A stretch of DNA of 41,077 nucleotides from Oscillospiraceae bacterium (lineage in GTDB: Bacteria; Bacillota; Clostridia; Oscillospirales; Ruminococcaceae). The stretch lies in NCBI GenBank assembly GCA_017521325.1, contig JAFXCV010000060.1:1-41077 (forward strand), in the 5' to 3' direction. Of the stretch, positions 25,129 through 32,231 are shown in pieces. Both the position numbers and the translations under genes were made by a program. The notes beneath the pieces are model-generated. The model was not told the origin of the DNA, searched no databases, and saw only the letters and a program-made list of their open reading frames with translations. Each line of letters opens with the position of its first letter. Position 1 is the first letter of the stretch.

Positions 25129-25968
25129 ATGAGAAAATTTAACAAGAAAGTAATGTCCCTTGCATCCATTGCTGCAATTCTTGCATCTTTTGCAGCAATG
25201 CCTGCATCTGCTGAGGAAAGAAATGTGTATTCAGTTTCCTATGAAACGCTGACAACCGCTATTACAACTGAGGATGGTAGTACTGTTCCTGCTGGTACAG
25301 TAGCAGTAACCATGTCCATCAATAATAACAGTGGTTTCAATGCTAATACACTTACGCTCGACATTGATGAAGGTTACAGTGTAATCACAAATAATGACGG
25401 CAAGCCGATTCTGGATAAGGGGGCAGTATTGGCAAATTCTTTGACATCTGCATCTGTTTCTAATGATGAAGAAACTCTGTGTGTGGTAAGTGCGTCTGCT
25501 ACCACAAGTTATGCAGATGGGGAATTGTTTACTGTGTATTTTTTCGCTGAAAATACAACGACAGATTTTGTTTCTATAGATGACACAGAGGCAGAAATTG
25601 CTTTAGGTATCATTCCACTAGCAAATGATTATGTAATGGATTCATATTTTGTAGGGGATACAAATGGCGAAGATTGGATTGTAACTTCAACAGGACGACA
25701 TGCTCCTGTAGATGCTGTTGATGCTGCAAATATCATGGTTGCATGCTGTAATTACGGAAGACCCTTTGATATTTTCAATGAAACTGACAGTGTTATTTGG
25801 GGATATTTCCCTGATCTTAAGCATCGTGAAGCGTTAGATGTTAATAATAATAACGCATGTGATAATAGAGATGCTAATGATATTCTTGACTATGCTGCGG
25901 AAGTAGGTGCAGGGAATCCGTATTCTGGTCCCATAGGACATGAGATTATTTTTTATAGACAAGCTTAA
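25129..25968 (+). CDS. Secreted cohesin-like/dockerin-like protein
   Basis: A 279-residue secreted protein. Signal peptide 1-28 ends at PASA. Residues about 30-180 look like a cohesin-type beta sandwich (AGTVAVTMSINNNSGFNANTL, then an extended strand pattern). The C terminus has two dockerin-like calcium loops: GDTNGEDWIVT with APVDAVDAANIM, and LDVNNNNACDNRDANDILDYA. The first loop is degenerate, with an insertion after the Asp-Asn-Gly part. A single protein with both modules could self-assemble or bridge partners on a cellulosome-like scaffold. The AAAAGGAGAGG site is strong and the gene follows agrB by 15 bases, suggesting quorum-controlled expression. Confidence 0.72.
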   Translation: MRKFNKKVMSLASIAAILASFAAMPASAEERNVYSVSYETLTTAITTEDGSTVPAGTVAVTMSINNNSGFNANTLTLDIDEGYSVITNNDGKPILDKGAVLANSLTSASVSNDEETLCVVSASATTSYADGELFTVYFFAENTTTDFVSIDDTEAEIALGIIPLANDYVMDSYFVGDTNGEDWIVTSTGRHAPVDAVDAANIMVACCNYGRPFDIFNETDSVIWGYFPDLKHREALDVNNNNACDNRDANDILDYAAEVGAGNPYSGPIGHEIIFYRQA

Positions 25969-26036
25969 TGTTGATTCTATTGATTTACTCTACACATATA
26001 ATTGATACCAAATTTTCATTTAACAATATCAATAAT

Positions 26037-26071
26037 AGCAAAAGTTGCATTGTAACAATGTAACTTTTGCT
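26037..26071 (+). terminator. Long hairpin between the two secreted-protein genes
   Basis: AGCAAAAGTTGCATTG pairs with CAATGTAACTTTTGCT around TAA, 15 of 16 positions matching. No T tract follows. It may end the agr transcript, or act as an operator or attenuator for the next gene. Confidence 0.5.
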
Positions 26072-26106
26072 GTGCATTAATATCTATGTATCGTTCAGGA
26101 GGCAAC

Positions 26107-27594
26107 ATGAAAGTTTTAAAGAGTCTTGCATATCTCATTTCAACAGCTTATTTACTCTGTGCAATGCCGGAATTTCGTGCTTTTCCTGTTTCTGCTACGG
26201 AAGAAATTACCGAGATGAAATACTGGGATCCCTCGAACGGAAATTTCTATTATATCCACCACGGCGATTCCATTGAAATTACAAAAGCGATTGGCGGAAA
26301 TACATTTTGCATTCCTGAGGAAATTGATGGCGTACCAATCACACAAATTGCAGATGGAGCCTTTTCCGAAATACGCTTCAGTACTTTGAGATTGCCTTCG
26401 GGCGTAACAACCATTCCCGAAAACGCTTTTCAGAATTGTACGAGATTACAAACTGTGATTCTCTCGAACACATTGGAACGCATTGCAGAAAACGCCTTTG
26501 ACGGCTGTACAAATTTGTGCGATGTTTTTTACAAAGGCGACCATGCAGGGTGGGATGAGATATTCATTGAGAATGGAAATACAATGTTGGAAAACTCCAA
26601 AATTCATGTGAACTACAACAAAAGCAATCGGATGGATTGTACGTTTTCTATGGAAGAAGATTCCTGGAGCTTTACAAATGGTGATCTTGTCAGTTATATG
26701 TGGGATGAAGAAACAGTAACAGAATATCTGGGAGATTGTCATCCGGATACAATTGCATGGTATATCGAGATGTACGAAGCCTGCATCGAACCCGAAATTG
26801 CAAATCAGAATTACAAGGGCGCCTGTGCAGGATTTGCACTGATTTCTTATCTTGTTTCTGTCGGTGTGCTGCAGCCATCCGATCTGTATGAGGGAGCGGA
26901 AACACTGCGTGATATTCCTCTTTGCGACGAATCGGTAAAAGCAATTACCCATTACTGGCTGGTCTCCTATAAGGAAGATTTGATTGAATTGGGCGATCGG
27001 GATATTGCATATCTGGAAAGCGGCAGATTCCATGAAGATATGGAACATGGCAGAGCTGTAATGTTTTCTTATATGGCAAGGCAGGGCGGACATGGCGTGG
27101 TTGTCTATGGAATTGAAAACGGTATTTGGGAGTATCACGGCAAGACCTATGATACAAGATTGCTGACCTATGATAACAATTATGTTGGATTTCAGGATGA
27201 AGCTTGTATTTATTTCAATGGAGATCTCGAGGAAATGTATGTTCCTTATCTGGATTCTGAAATAGGAATACTGAAATTCCTCTTTGAGTCCGACCGTGTT
27301 CCCTACGGAATCGGCAACCGTACTTCCTACAAATCCACTTATGCCCTCGGCGATCTGAATACGGACAGCAATGTGAATGCCGCCGATGCCGCCGACATTC
27401 TGACAGCCGCAGCAAATGTCGGTGTCGGACAAAACAGCAGTCTGAACAACGGGCAGAAATCCGCCGCCGATGTGAATGGTGATGGCGGATTTGATGCAAC
27501 CGATGCCGCAAAGGTGTTGGAATATGCAGCGTATGCGGGTGCCGGCGGGGAGTTGTCGTTTGAGGAGTATCTGTTATCCGCTCCGAGTCCATGA
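26107..27594 (+). CDS. Secreted BspA-LRR, papain-like peptidase and dockerin protein
   Basis: A 495-residue secreted protein. After a signal peptide (about 1-30) come BspA-type leucine-rich repeats at 65-140 (ITQIADGAFSEI, TTIPENAFQNCTRL, LERIAENAFDGCTNL). The middle contains YKGACAGFALISYLV with Cys240, GGHGVVVYGIE with His329 and LLTYDNNY with Asp355, the order of a papain-like or C39-like cysteine peptidase. The C terminus is a standard dockerin: LGDLNTDSNVNAADAADIL and ADVNGDGGFDATDAAKVLE. AGGAGG precedes ATG 26107. It is likely attached to a scaffold or cell surface through the dockerin and acts on peptides or host proteins; target unknown. Confidence 0.8.
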   Translation: MKVLKSLAYLISTAYLLCAMPEFRAFPVSATEEITEMKYWDPSNGNFYYIHHGDSIEITKAIGGNTFCIPEEIDGVPITQIADGAFSEIRFSTLRLPSGVTTIPENAFQNCTRLQTVILSNTLERIAENAFDGCTNLCDVFYKGDHAGWDEIFIENGNTMLENSKIHVNYNKSNRMDCTFSMEEDSWSFTNGDLVSYMWDEETVTEYLGDCHPDTIAWYIEMYEACIEPEIANQNYKGACAGFALISYLVSVGVLQPSDLYEGAETLRDIPLCDESVKAITHYWLVSYKEDLIELGDRDIAYLESGRFHEDMEHGRAVMFSYMARQGGHGVVVYGIENGIWEYHGKTYDTRLLTYDNNYVGFQDEACIYFNGDLEEMYVPYLDSEIGILKFLFESDRVPYGIGNRTSYKSTYALGDLNTDSNVNAADAADILTAAANVGVGQNSSLNNGQKSAADVNGDGGFDATDAAKVLEYAAYAGAGGELSFEEYLLSAPSP

Positions 27595-27671
27595 AGAAGT
27601 GCTGAAAAACGTGCGATAACGTTAATGTAGATGGCGAAGTTTCAGCTATGCCTAAAACATAAGGAACCCTC

Positions 27672-28034
27672 ATGAATGACAAGATAGAATTTGGACGGTT
27701 CATTACCAATCAAAGGCAATGTCATTCTATGAAAAGTCAGGAACTGGCGGAGGAACTCGGCATTTCTGTGGGCTATTTGAGCCAGCTGGAGCATGGTCAG
27801 CGAACCAATCCCAGCCCCGAACTGCTTGAGAACCTCGCCAGCGTCCTGCACCTGAACAAGCAGGAAACCGAAACCCTGTATGATCTGTATGCAAAGGCGA
27901 ATGGGTCGCTCAGCCCCGATGCAGCGGCATATGCCTCATCCCATCCTATCGTGGTGCAGGCACTGCGAGCCGCACGGGATGCCGATGCGACGGATGCAGA
28001 TTGGATGAAATTCATAGATTGGCTGAAAAAATGA
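27672..28034 (+). CDS. XRE-family HTH regulator
   Basis: A 120-residue regulator with a Cro/CI-type helix-turn-helix in residues 8-70 (SQELAEELGISVGYLSQLEHG, followed by PSPELLENLASVL). The C-terminal 50 residues are helical and may dimerise. AAGGAA upstream of the ATG is a modest ribosome site. It heads the regulatory block of the second mobile element and could act at the 19-bp palindrome at 28665. A hairpin with the arms ATTTTGCGGT and ACCGCAAAAT (28041-28064) follows the stop codon. Confidence 0.87.
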   Translation: MNDKIEFGRFITNQRQCHSMKSQELAEELGISVGYLSQLEHGQRTNPSPELLENLASVLHLNKQETETLYDLYAKANGSLSPDAAAYASSHPIVVQALRAARDADATDADWMKFIDWLKK

Positions 28035-28040
28035 ACAATG

Positions 28041-28064
28041 ATTTTGCGGTGCAGACCGCAAAAT
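28041..28064 (+). terminator. Hairpin after the XRE gene
   Basis: ATTTTGCGGT (28041-28050), loop GCAG and ACCGCAAAAT (28055-28064) form an exact 10-bp stem, followed by TGTTAG. Probably a weak terminator. Confidence 0.5.
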
Positions 28065-28111
28065 TGTTAGTCAAGTTTTAGCTGATTAGCAAAAATTAGG
28101 ATGAGGAAGAT

Positions 28112-28354
28112 GTGACAGAGGAAAAAGAGAAAACGAAGTACCAGATCCGCTGCCCCGTCTGTGACGGGCGGCTTTGTGATGTGGTGACGGATCAGGAACT
28201 GGCATTTCCACTGTATCCGCCATCGTGTGCATTAGTAATCAAATGCTGGAAATGCCGCAAAAAAGTAAATATCGTAGAAGTAAACTTATCCAGTCCCATT
28301 TATCATCATAGTCAAAATGATGATATAGCCGCAGAATGCGGCGTTTGGGAATGA
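28112..28354 (+). CDS. Com-like zinc-ribbon protein
   Basis: An 80-residue protein with two CXXC pairs, IRCPVCDGRLCDVV and LVIKCWKCRKKVNI, the zinc-ribbon arrangement of phage Mu Com-like proteins. Com activates translation of an mRNA by binding its structured RNA leader. A highly structured segment begins just 20 bases after this gene, so an RNA-binding role is attractive but unproven. The start is a GTG at 28112 preceded by GAGGAAG. The C-terminal 20 residues are not conserved in appearance. Confidence 0.7.
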   Translation: MTEEKEKTKYQIRCPVCDGRLCDVVTDQELAFPLYPPSCALVIKCWKCRKKVNIVEVNLSSPIYHHSQNDDIAAECGVWE

Positions 28355-28609
28355 ATAAAACCAAAGTTTTAGTACAGACACCACACATACGAAAGTATGG
28401 AGTAGGAGTTTGACAAGCTTTTAAAGCATTGTCGAATCCTGCTCTGTTTTTGTTTTTTCATACAAATTCTCATAATTTCTGTAGACGAAGTCTACAGAAA
28501 TTTAGCCGCTGCAAGCGGCGTTGAGAATTGCATGAGACGTGTTTTTGTGTCGCACGGCGACACAAAAACAGCGGATGACGTAGTCAGACGCATTTGAGTA
28601 TCAGGTAAA

Positions 28610-28646
28610 CTCCGTTCTGCTTTAAAAGCAGAAACGGAGATTTTTT
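28610..28646 (+). terminator. Rho-independent terminator of the structured region
   Basis: CTCCGTT-CTGCTTT pairs with AAAAGCAG-AAACGGAG with one bulge, followed by ATTTTTT. It closes the hairpin array before the sigma-like gene. Confidence 0.85.
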
Positions 28647-28664
28647 ATGCCCTTTTGCATAACA

Positions 28665-28683
28665 TGGCAATGCAGCATTGCCA
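28665..28683. promoter_or_regulatory. 19-bp perfect palindrome, candidate operator
   Basis: TGGCAATGC-A-GCATTGCCA is a perfect dyad with a single central base. It lies 55 bases upstream of the sigma-like gene. Such symmetry suits an XRE-type dimer, for example the product of 27672-28034. Confidence 0.6.
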
Positions 28684-28737
28684 AATATCCGTGACTTCCT
28701 TCGTTTTGATGCAAGAAAAATCGAAACGGAGGAAACT

Positions 28738-29178
28738 ATGGAAAAGAAATTTTTGAGTGTGTTCAATCCCAGCACGGGACAATACGAAAACGTTGAGGTT
28801 ACTGAGGAATTTTATCATGCCTACAGGCGAATGAACTGGAGAAAAGAAAAGCGTGAGCAGAAATATCAGAGTTGGTTCATCCCCTTTTCTTCGCTGAAGG
28901 GCGGCTTGAATGGTGCGTTTCAGAATTTCCATGAATTTATTACGAATGTCAATCATCCGGAACATATCATGGACGCAAATGGAGAAAAACGATGTCTGTA
29001 CAAGGCGTTGAAGGCACTTGAAGAAGATGAACTTAAGCTGATTTTTTACTTGTTCTATAAGGACATGACCGAGGAAGAATGTGCTGATGTGTTTGGCAAT
29101 ACTCAACAAGCAATCAGCAAAAGAAAGACACGATTATTGTATAAAATTGCTGAACTTATGAAAAAGTTTGAAGAATAG
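28738..29178 (+). CDS. Sigma-70 region-4-like regulator
   Basis: A 146-residue protein. The first half (FLSVFNPSTGQYENVEVTEE, YRRMNWRKEKREQKY) is basic and resembles the N terminus of small sigma-like regulators in Firmicutes conjugative elements. The C-terminal 60 residues form a region-4-type HTH (LIFYLFYKDMTEEECADVF, then QQAISKRKTRLLYKIAELM). It probably directs transcription of element genes. CGGAGG precedes ATG 28738; the earlier in-frame ATG at 28678 lies inside the palindrome and is rejected. Confidence 0.77.
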   Translation: MEKKFLSVFNPSTGQYENVEVTEEFYHAYRRMNWRKEKREQKYQSWFIPFSSLKGGLNGAFQNFHEFITNVNHPEHIMDANGEKRCLYKALKALEEDELKLIFYLFYKDMTEEECADVFGNTQQAISKRKTRLLYKIAELMKKFEE

Positions 29179-29683
29179 GGTTGTGAAGTGTGCAATTTCG
29201 TTCCGATACAGGTGTAAAAGCACAAAAAGAAGCTTTTGCTGAATCTTGAAAACCGAATACCAACAACAGGAATACATGAATCCTGCGGTCGACAGCAAAC
29301 CGACAGCTGCACAAGCTATACGCCACGACCTCGGAATGAGCGAGCGAACAATATGAGCTTGGAAATCGGGGCAGCACCCCGTGAGCGATGAAACGCAGGA
29401 GGATAATGCTACTTCCGTCCAGTCACAGCACCCCTTGATCGGGGAATCAGGCAATGAGGGCGGCTCCGGAGCGAACCTCGGAGGGATGAGATTTCCATGA
29501 GAGCGATACGCTGTCGCTCGTTCCTGCTGCTCCGCCGTGACGGGGGCGTGGACGAATATCACGGACGTTTGATACATGAAAAAAGCTGAACACAGCGAAA
29601 TTTGTGCATCAAACGGAGGAAGAAACGACAATACGGCGGCGATTTCTGCCGCCGTTTACATAGACTGGAGGAGGCGAAACAAT
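29179..29683. other. 500-base gap with several hairpins, no convincing gene
   Basis: No long + strand frame; the 165-codon minus-strand frame here has no recognisable content. Possible stems include GGGG-CAGCA-CCCC (near 29375), CCCC-TTGATC-GGGG (near 29435), GAGCGA-TACGCTG-TCGCTC (near 29500) and CCGTGA with TCACGG (about 29535-29565). GAGCGA occurs at least four times and ACCTCGGA twice. A short frame at 29246-29356 ends in a fragment resembling an HTH helix and may be a gene relic. The region could be an untranslated RNA, a transfer origin or decayed coding DNA. Confidence 0.4.
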
Positions 29684-29893
29684 GTGGAGATCAAAAGTGA
29701 CAAGAAAATGCGGAAATACAGCCAATGGCAGCCGATCATCTGCGGTGAACGCAGCAGTATCCCCCAGCCGACGATCCGACTGCCGCCCCATCATCCCTGC
29801 CATGGATGCGTCTGGTACGACCGAAACAACATTGTGCTGTTCTGCCCGTTCAGGCGTTGTGTCAGATACAAAAAGGGCTTTACTGTGCGGTAA
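29684..29893 (+). CDS. Small Cys-rich hypothetical protein upstream of MazF
   Basis: A 69-residue protein whose C-terminal half holds HPCHGCVWYDRNN and FCPFRRCVRY, four cysteines in a likely zinc-binding knuckle. The GTG at 29684 lies nine bases after AGGAGG. ATG 29708 is an alternative internal start giving 61 residues. An ATG at 29682 would use the same ribosome site but a different frame that runs into the MazF gene; that product shows no sense before MazF. The stop is one base from the MazF start, so the two are translationally coupled. It could be an unusual antitoxin, but this is speculative. Confidence 0.55.
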   Translation: MEIKSDKKMRKYSQWQPIICGERSSIPQPTIRLPPHHPCHGCVWYDRNNIVLFCPFRRCVRYKKGFTVR

Positions 29894-29894
29894 A

Positions 29895-30236
29895 TTGACT
29901 GTGAAGCGAGGCGATATATTCTATGCCGATTTGTCTGGCACAATCGGCAGCGAGCAAGGCGGCATCCGTCCGGTACTGGTGGTGCAGAACGATGAGGGAA
30001 ATTTCCACAGCCCCACCATCATCATCGCCCCGATTTCCACCGCTGGAAAGCATTATCTGCCGGTACATATCTGCATTGGCAAAAGCGGCGGACTTTCGAG
30101 AAATTCCACTGTTTTTCTGGAACAGATCCGCACGATTGACCGCCAGCGTATCCGAGATTATGTGGGAACGCTGGACGGCGAAATCATGCGAAAAATTGAC
30201 AATGCAATTAAAATCAGTTTGGGAGTGAGCTTATGA
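29895..30236 (+). CDS. mazF: MazF/PemK-family toxin
   Basis: A 113-residue protein matching MazF: MTVKRGDIFYADLSGTIGSEQGG, RPVLVVQND and TIIIAPIST, with Arg and Thr positions expected for the RNA-cutting site. MazF toxins cleave mRNA at short sequences. The best start is the TTG at 29895, which restores the canonical MTVKRGD N terminus; a GTG at 29901 is possible. No MazE-type antitoxin precedes it. It overlaps a 55-residue downstream gene by four bases (ATGA), which is a candidate partner. Confidence 0.88.
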   Translation: MTVKRGDIFYADLSGTIGSEQGGIRPVLVVQNDEGNFHSPTIIIAPISTAGKHYLPVHICIGKSGGLSRNSTVFLEQIRTIDRQRIRDYVGTLDGEIMRKIDNAIKISLGVSL

Positions 30237-30400
30237 AAAAATACGGACAAGCGGAATATGCGTGTCATCTGCTTGAAAAATTTGTGCAGGAGAAACTGGC
30301 AGGACTGACTTCAGAGCAGAAGGAACTGTGCATGAAGAAACTACGTGAACATGTGGTTTCCTGCTTCCCATCCGCAAGAGAATTGGAGGTGGGCGGATGA
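30233..30400 (+). CDS. Small helical protein overlapping MazF
   Basis: A 55-residue, mostly helical protein (AEYACHLLEKFVQEKL, SEQKELCMKKLREHV). Its ATG overlaps the MazF stop codon, and its own stop overlaps the next start, so three genes are translated in chain. No family is recognised. Tight coupling to a toxin without a visible MazE makes it a candidate antitoxin or a regulator of the element. Confidence 0.6.
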   Translation: MKKYGQAEYACHLLEKFVQEKLAGLTSEQKELCMKKLREHVVSCFPSARELEVGG

Positions 30401-30525
30401 TCTGGTTTATTATCGGTTTAATTCTAGGAGGATTCGGCGGAGTTTTGTTCACCTGCTGTTGTGTAACAGCAGGATGGGCAGACCGTGGGATGGAATTCAC
30501 AGAAAATGAGGATGAAATTTGTTGA
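30397..30525 (+). CDS. DUF3789-like micro-membrane protein
   Basis: A 42-residue protein with a glycine-rich hydrophobic helix (MIWFIIGLILGGFGGVLF) followed by a Cys triplet and an acidic tail. The pattern fits DUF3789, tiny membrane proteins of unknown role on Firmicutes mobile elements. It starts at an ATG overlapping the previous stop codon. It ends 70 bases before the first recombinase gene. Confidence 0.6.
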   Translation: MIWFIIGLILGGFGGVLFTCCCVTAGWADRGMEFTENEDEIC

Positions 30526-30550
30526 CTATGGTGATTCCATTCCGCACGAA

Positions 30551-30563
30551 AATGTGGTATGGT
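30551..30563 (+). promoter_or_regulatory. Extended -10-like element before the recombinases
   Basis: AATGTGGTATGGTG here repeats almost exactly the element upstream of the lipoprotein gene (about 2900-2912). TGG-TATGGT resembles an extended -10; no -35 is seen at the right spacing. Confidence 0.4.
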
Positions 30564-30594
30564 GATAGAAACAGGGTAAAAAGGAGGTGGCGAG

Positions 30595-32130
30595 ATGCCA
30601 ACAGTTACCGTAATCCAGCCGACTTTGGTTGAAAGCAAGGCTAAAATCCGAGCAGCGGCGTACTGCCGTGTCAGTTCCAGCAGTGAGGATCAGCTCAATT
30701 CCTACATGGCACAGGTGACGTATTACAGCCATAAATTTGAGGATTCCGAAACGGAAATGCTTGTTGATGTATACGCTGACGAGGGCATCACCGGTACTCG
30801 TGAGGACAAGCGAGAGGAGTTTCAGCGGCTCATGCAGGACTGCCGCAGGGGGAAGATCGACCGGATCTATACGAAGTCGATCAGCCGTTTTGCGAGAAAC
30901 ACAAAGGACTGCCTGAAGAATGTGCGAGAGCTGAAATCGCTTGGAATTACGATATTTTTCGAGAAAGAGAGTATCGACACGGCAAATATGACGGATGAGA
31001 TGATGATCACGATCATGGGAGGGCTGGCACAGGAGGAGTCAGTGTCCATTTCGCAGAATATGCGGTGGAGTATCCGGAAACGGATGGAAAATGGAACATA
31101 CAGAAACTCCACTCCCCCATTCGGATATGTTTTTGATGGAAATGTCCTTGCAATAAATCCAGCAGAAGCAGAAATTGTGTGCAAAATATTCAACTGGTAT
31201 CTCAGCGGAAATGGATTGCAAACAATCGCAGAAAAGCTTAACAATTCGGAGGTTGCTACGTGTCAATACGGTGAAAAATGGCACATCACCACAGTCAGAT
31301 ACGTTCTGACCAACGAACGATACATCGGTGATGCATTGTTTCAAAAAAATTACCGCACCGAACAAGTACCTTTTGTCAAAAAGAAAAATCATGGTGAAGT
31401 ACAGATGTACTATGCAAATGCCGTCAATCCCCCGATTATTGACAAAGAATCATTCTGGCATGTTCAGGAATTACTGGCATCAAGAAAACGAGAATATGCC
31501 TGTAATCACCACTTTTTGTCCAGAAAGATATTATGTGGCAGCTGTGGTGCAACATATAAACAGCGTATGCGTTCAGATCATGAATGCTGGGTATGTCGCA
31601 CAAGGGATAAAGATGCTGCAAGATGCTGCAACCCTATTATTCCCGAATCAGAAATTTATGACGCATTCATACGGCTTTCCAACAAATTAACAAACAATGT
31701 TCAAAACATACTTGTACCGCTGCTGGATGCTTTGCAGGAACTCAAACTCAAAAAGTATTCCGGCAACCTCCAGATCATGGACATCCGCAAAGAAATTGCT
31801 AAACTGCGGGAACAACAGCACGTCCTCACACGACTGAAAACCAAAGGCTTTCTGAACGAAGCAAAATTCCAGACGCAGACCGCCGAACTGAACACGAAAA
31901 TCTCCCGTTTACAGCGAGAACTCAAGCGACTCACGCAGTCCGGTGATGAGGACGAAACCCTTAATCAGATCGAAATGCTGACGGATTTCTTCGCAAAAAG
32001 ACAGGAATTGACGGTCTATTTTGAGCCGGATGCGTTTGAAAGTATCGTGGAGAAGATTGTGGTGATCAGTCGGAACGAGCTGGATTTTCATCTGATTGGT
32101 GGGCTGAAATTGACGGAATATGTGGAATAA
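30595..32130 (+). CDS. Large serine recombinase 1
   Basis: A 511-residue recombinase. The resolvase domain (residues 18-160) carries AAYCRVSSSSEDQ with catalytic Ser27, DEGITGT and SISRFARNT. The recombinase domain (about 175-290) begins PPFGYVFDGN. A zinc ribbon follows (CGSCGATYKQRM, CWVC, ARCCN), then a coiled coil at about 400-460 (KEIAKLREQQHVLTRLK). These enzymes integrate and excise DNA through a Ser-linked intermediate. AAAAAGGAGGTGG precedes the ATG. It is the first of three tandem recombinase genes. Confidence 0.93.
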   Translation: MPTVTVIQPTLVESKAKIRAAAYCRVSSSSEDQLNSYMAQVTYYSHKFEDSETEMLVDVYADEGITGTREDKREEFQRLMQDCRRGKIDRIYTKSISRFARNTKDCLKNVRELKSLGITIFFEKESIDTANMTDEMMITIMGGLAQEESVSISQNMRWSIRKRMENGTYRNSTPPFGYVFDGNVLAINPAEAEIVCKIFNWYLSGNGLQTIAEKLNNSEVATCQYGEKWHITTVRYVLTNERYIGDALFQKNYRTEQVPFVKKKNHGEVQMYYANAVNPPIIDKESFWHVQELLASRKREYACNHHFLSRKILCGSCGATYKQRMRSDHECWVCRTRDKDAARCCNPIIPESEIYDAFIRLSNKLTNNVQNILVPLLDALQELKLKKYSGNLQIMDIRKEIAKLREQQHVLTRLKTKGFLNEAKFQTQTAELNTKISRLQRELKRLTQSGDEDETLNQIEMLTDFFAKRQELTVYFEPDAFESIVEKIVVISRNELDFHLIGGLKLTEYVE

Positions 32131-32231
32131 TGCCAATTGCGAAACCGGATTTTTGTTGCAGATGATGAATGGACTTCTGCGGAAAATTGTGATATGATTG
32201 AGCCAAGAATATTCGCAAAGGAGTGAAAACA

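Larger units (their letters stand above)
28355..28737 (+). ncRNA. Multi-hairpin structured region, candidate non-coding RNA with terminator
   Basis: This 383-base gap has no plausible gene. In order it contains the hairpin CATAC-GAAA-GTATG (28386-28399) and a 16-bp stem with one bulge and G-T pairs (about 28400-28446). Both could be enclosed by ACAGA pairing with TCTGT, and a T-rich run follows. Next come a perfect 12-bp stem with GAA loop (28475-28501), GCCGCT-GCA-AGCGGC (28505-28519) enclosed by AATTCTC/GAGAATT, and a perfect 13-bp stem with ACG loop (28541-28569). A stem with tandem G-A mismatches (28571-28591) precedes the terminator at 28610-28646. I recognise no known RNA family. Confidence 0.55.

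Noticed and set aside
28355..28650. Hammerhead or other small self-cleaving ribozyme in the hairpin array
   Set aside because: The CUGAUGA core and the GAAA strand in the required order are absent; the only GAAA is a simple tetraloop.
29246..29356. A 36-codon frame ending in a segment resembling an HTH helix (AIRHDLGMSERTI)
   Set aside because: Too short, no clear ribosome site and cut by a stop in mid-motif. Kept only as a possible gene relic.
29682..30236. A 184-codon frame that would fuse an N-terminal extension to MazF
   Set aside because: The first 70 residues are composition-biased and shadow the Cys-rich gene in the other frame. MazF proteins start at MTVKRGD, which is reached by the TTG at 29895.
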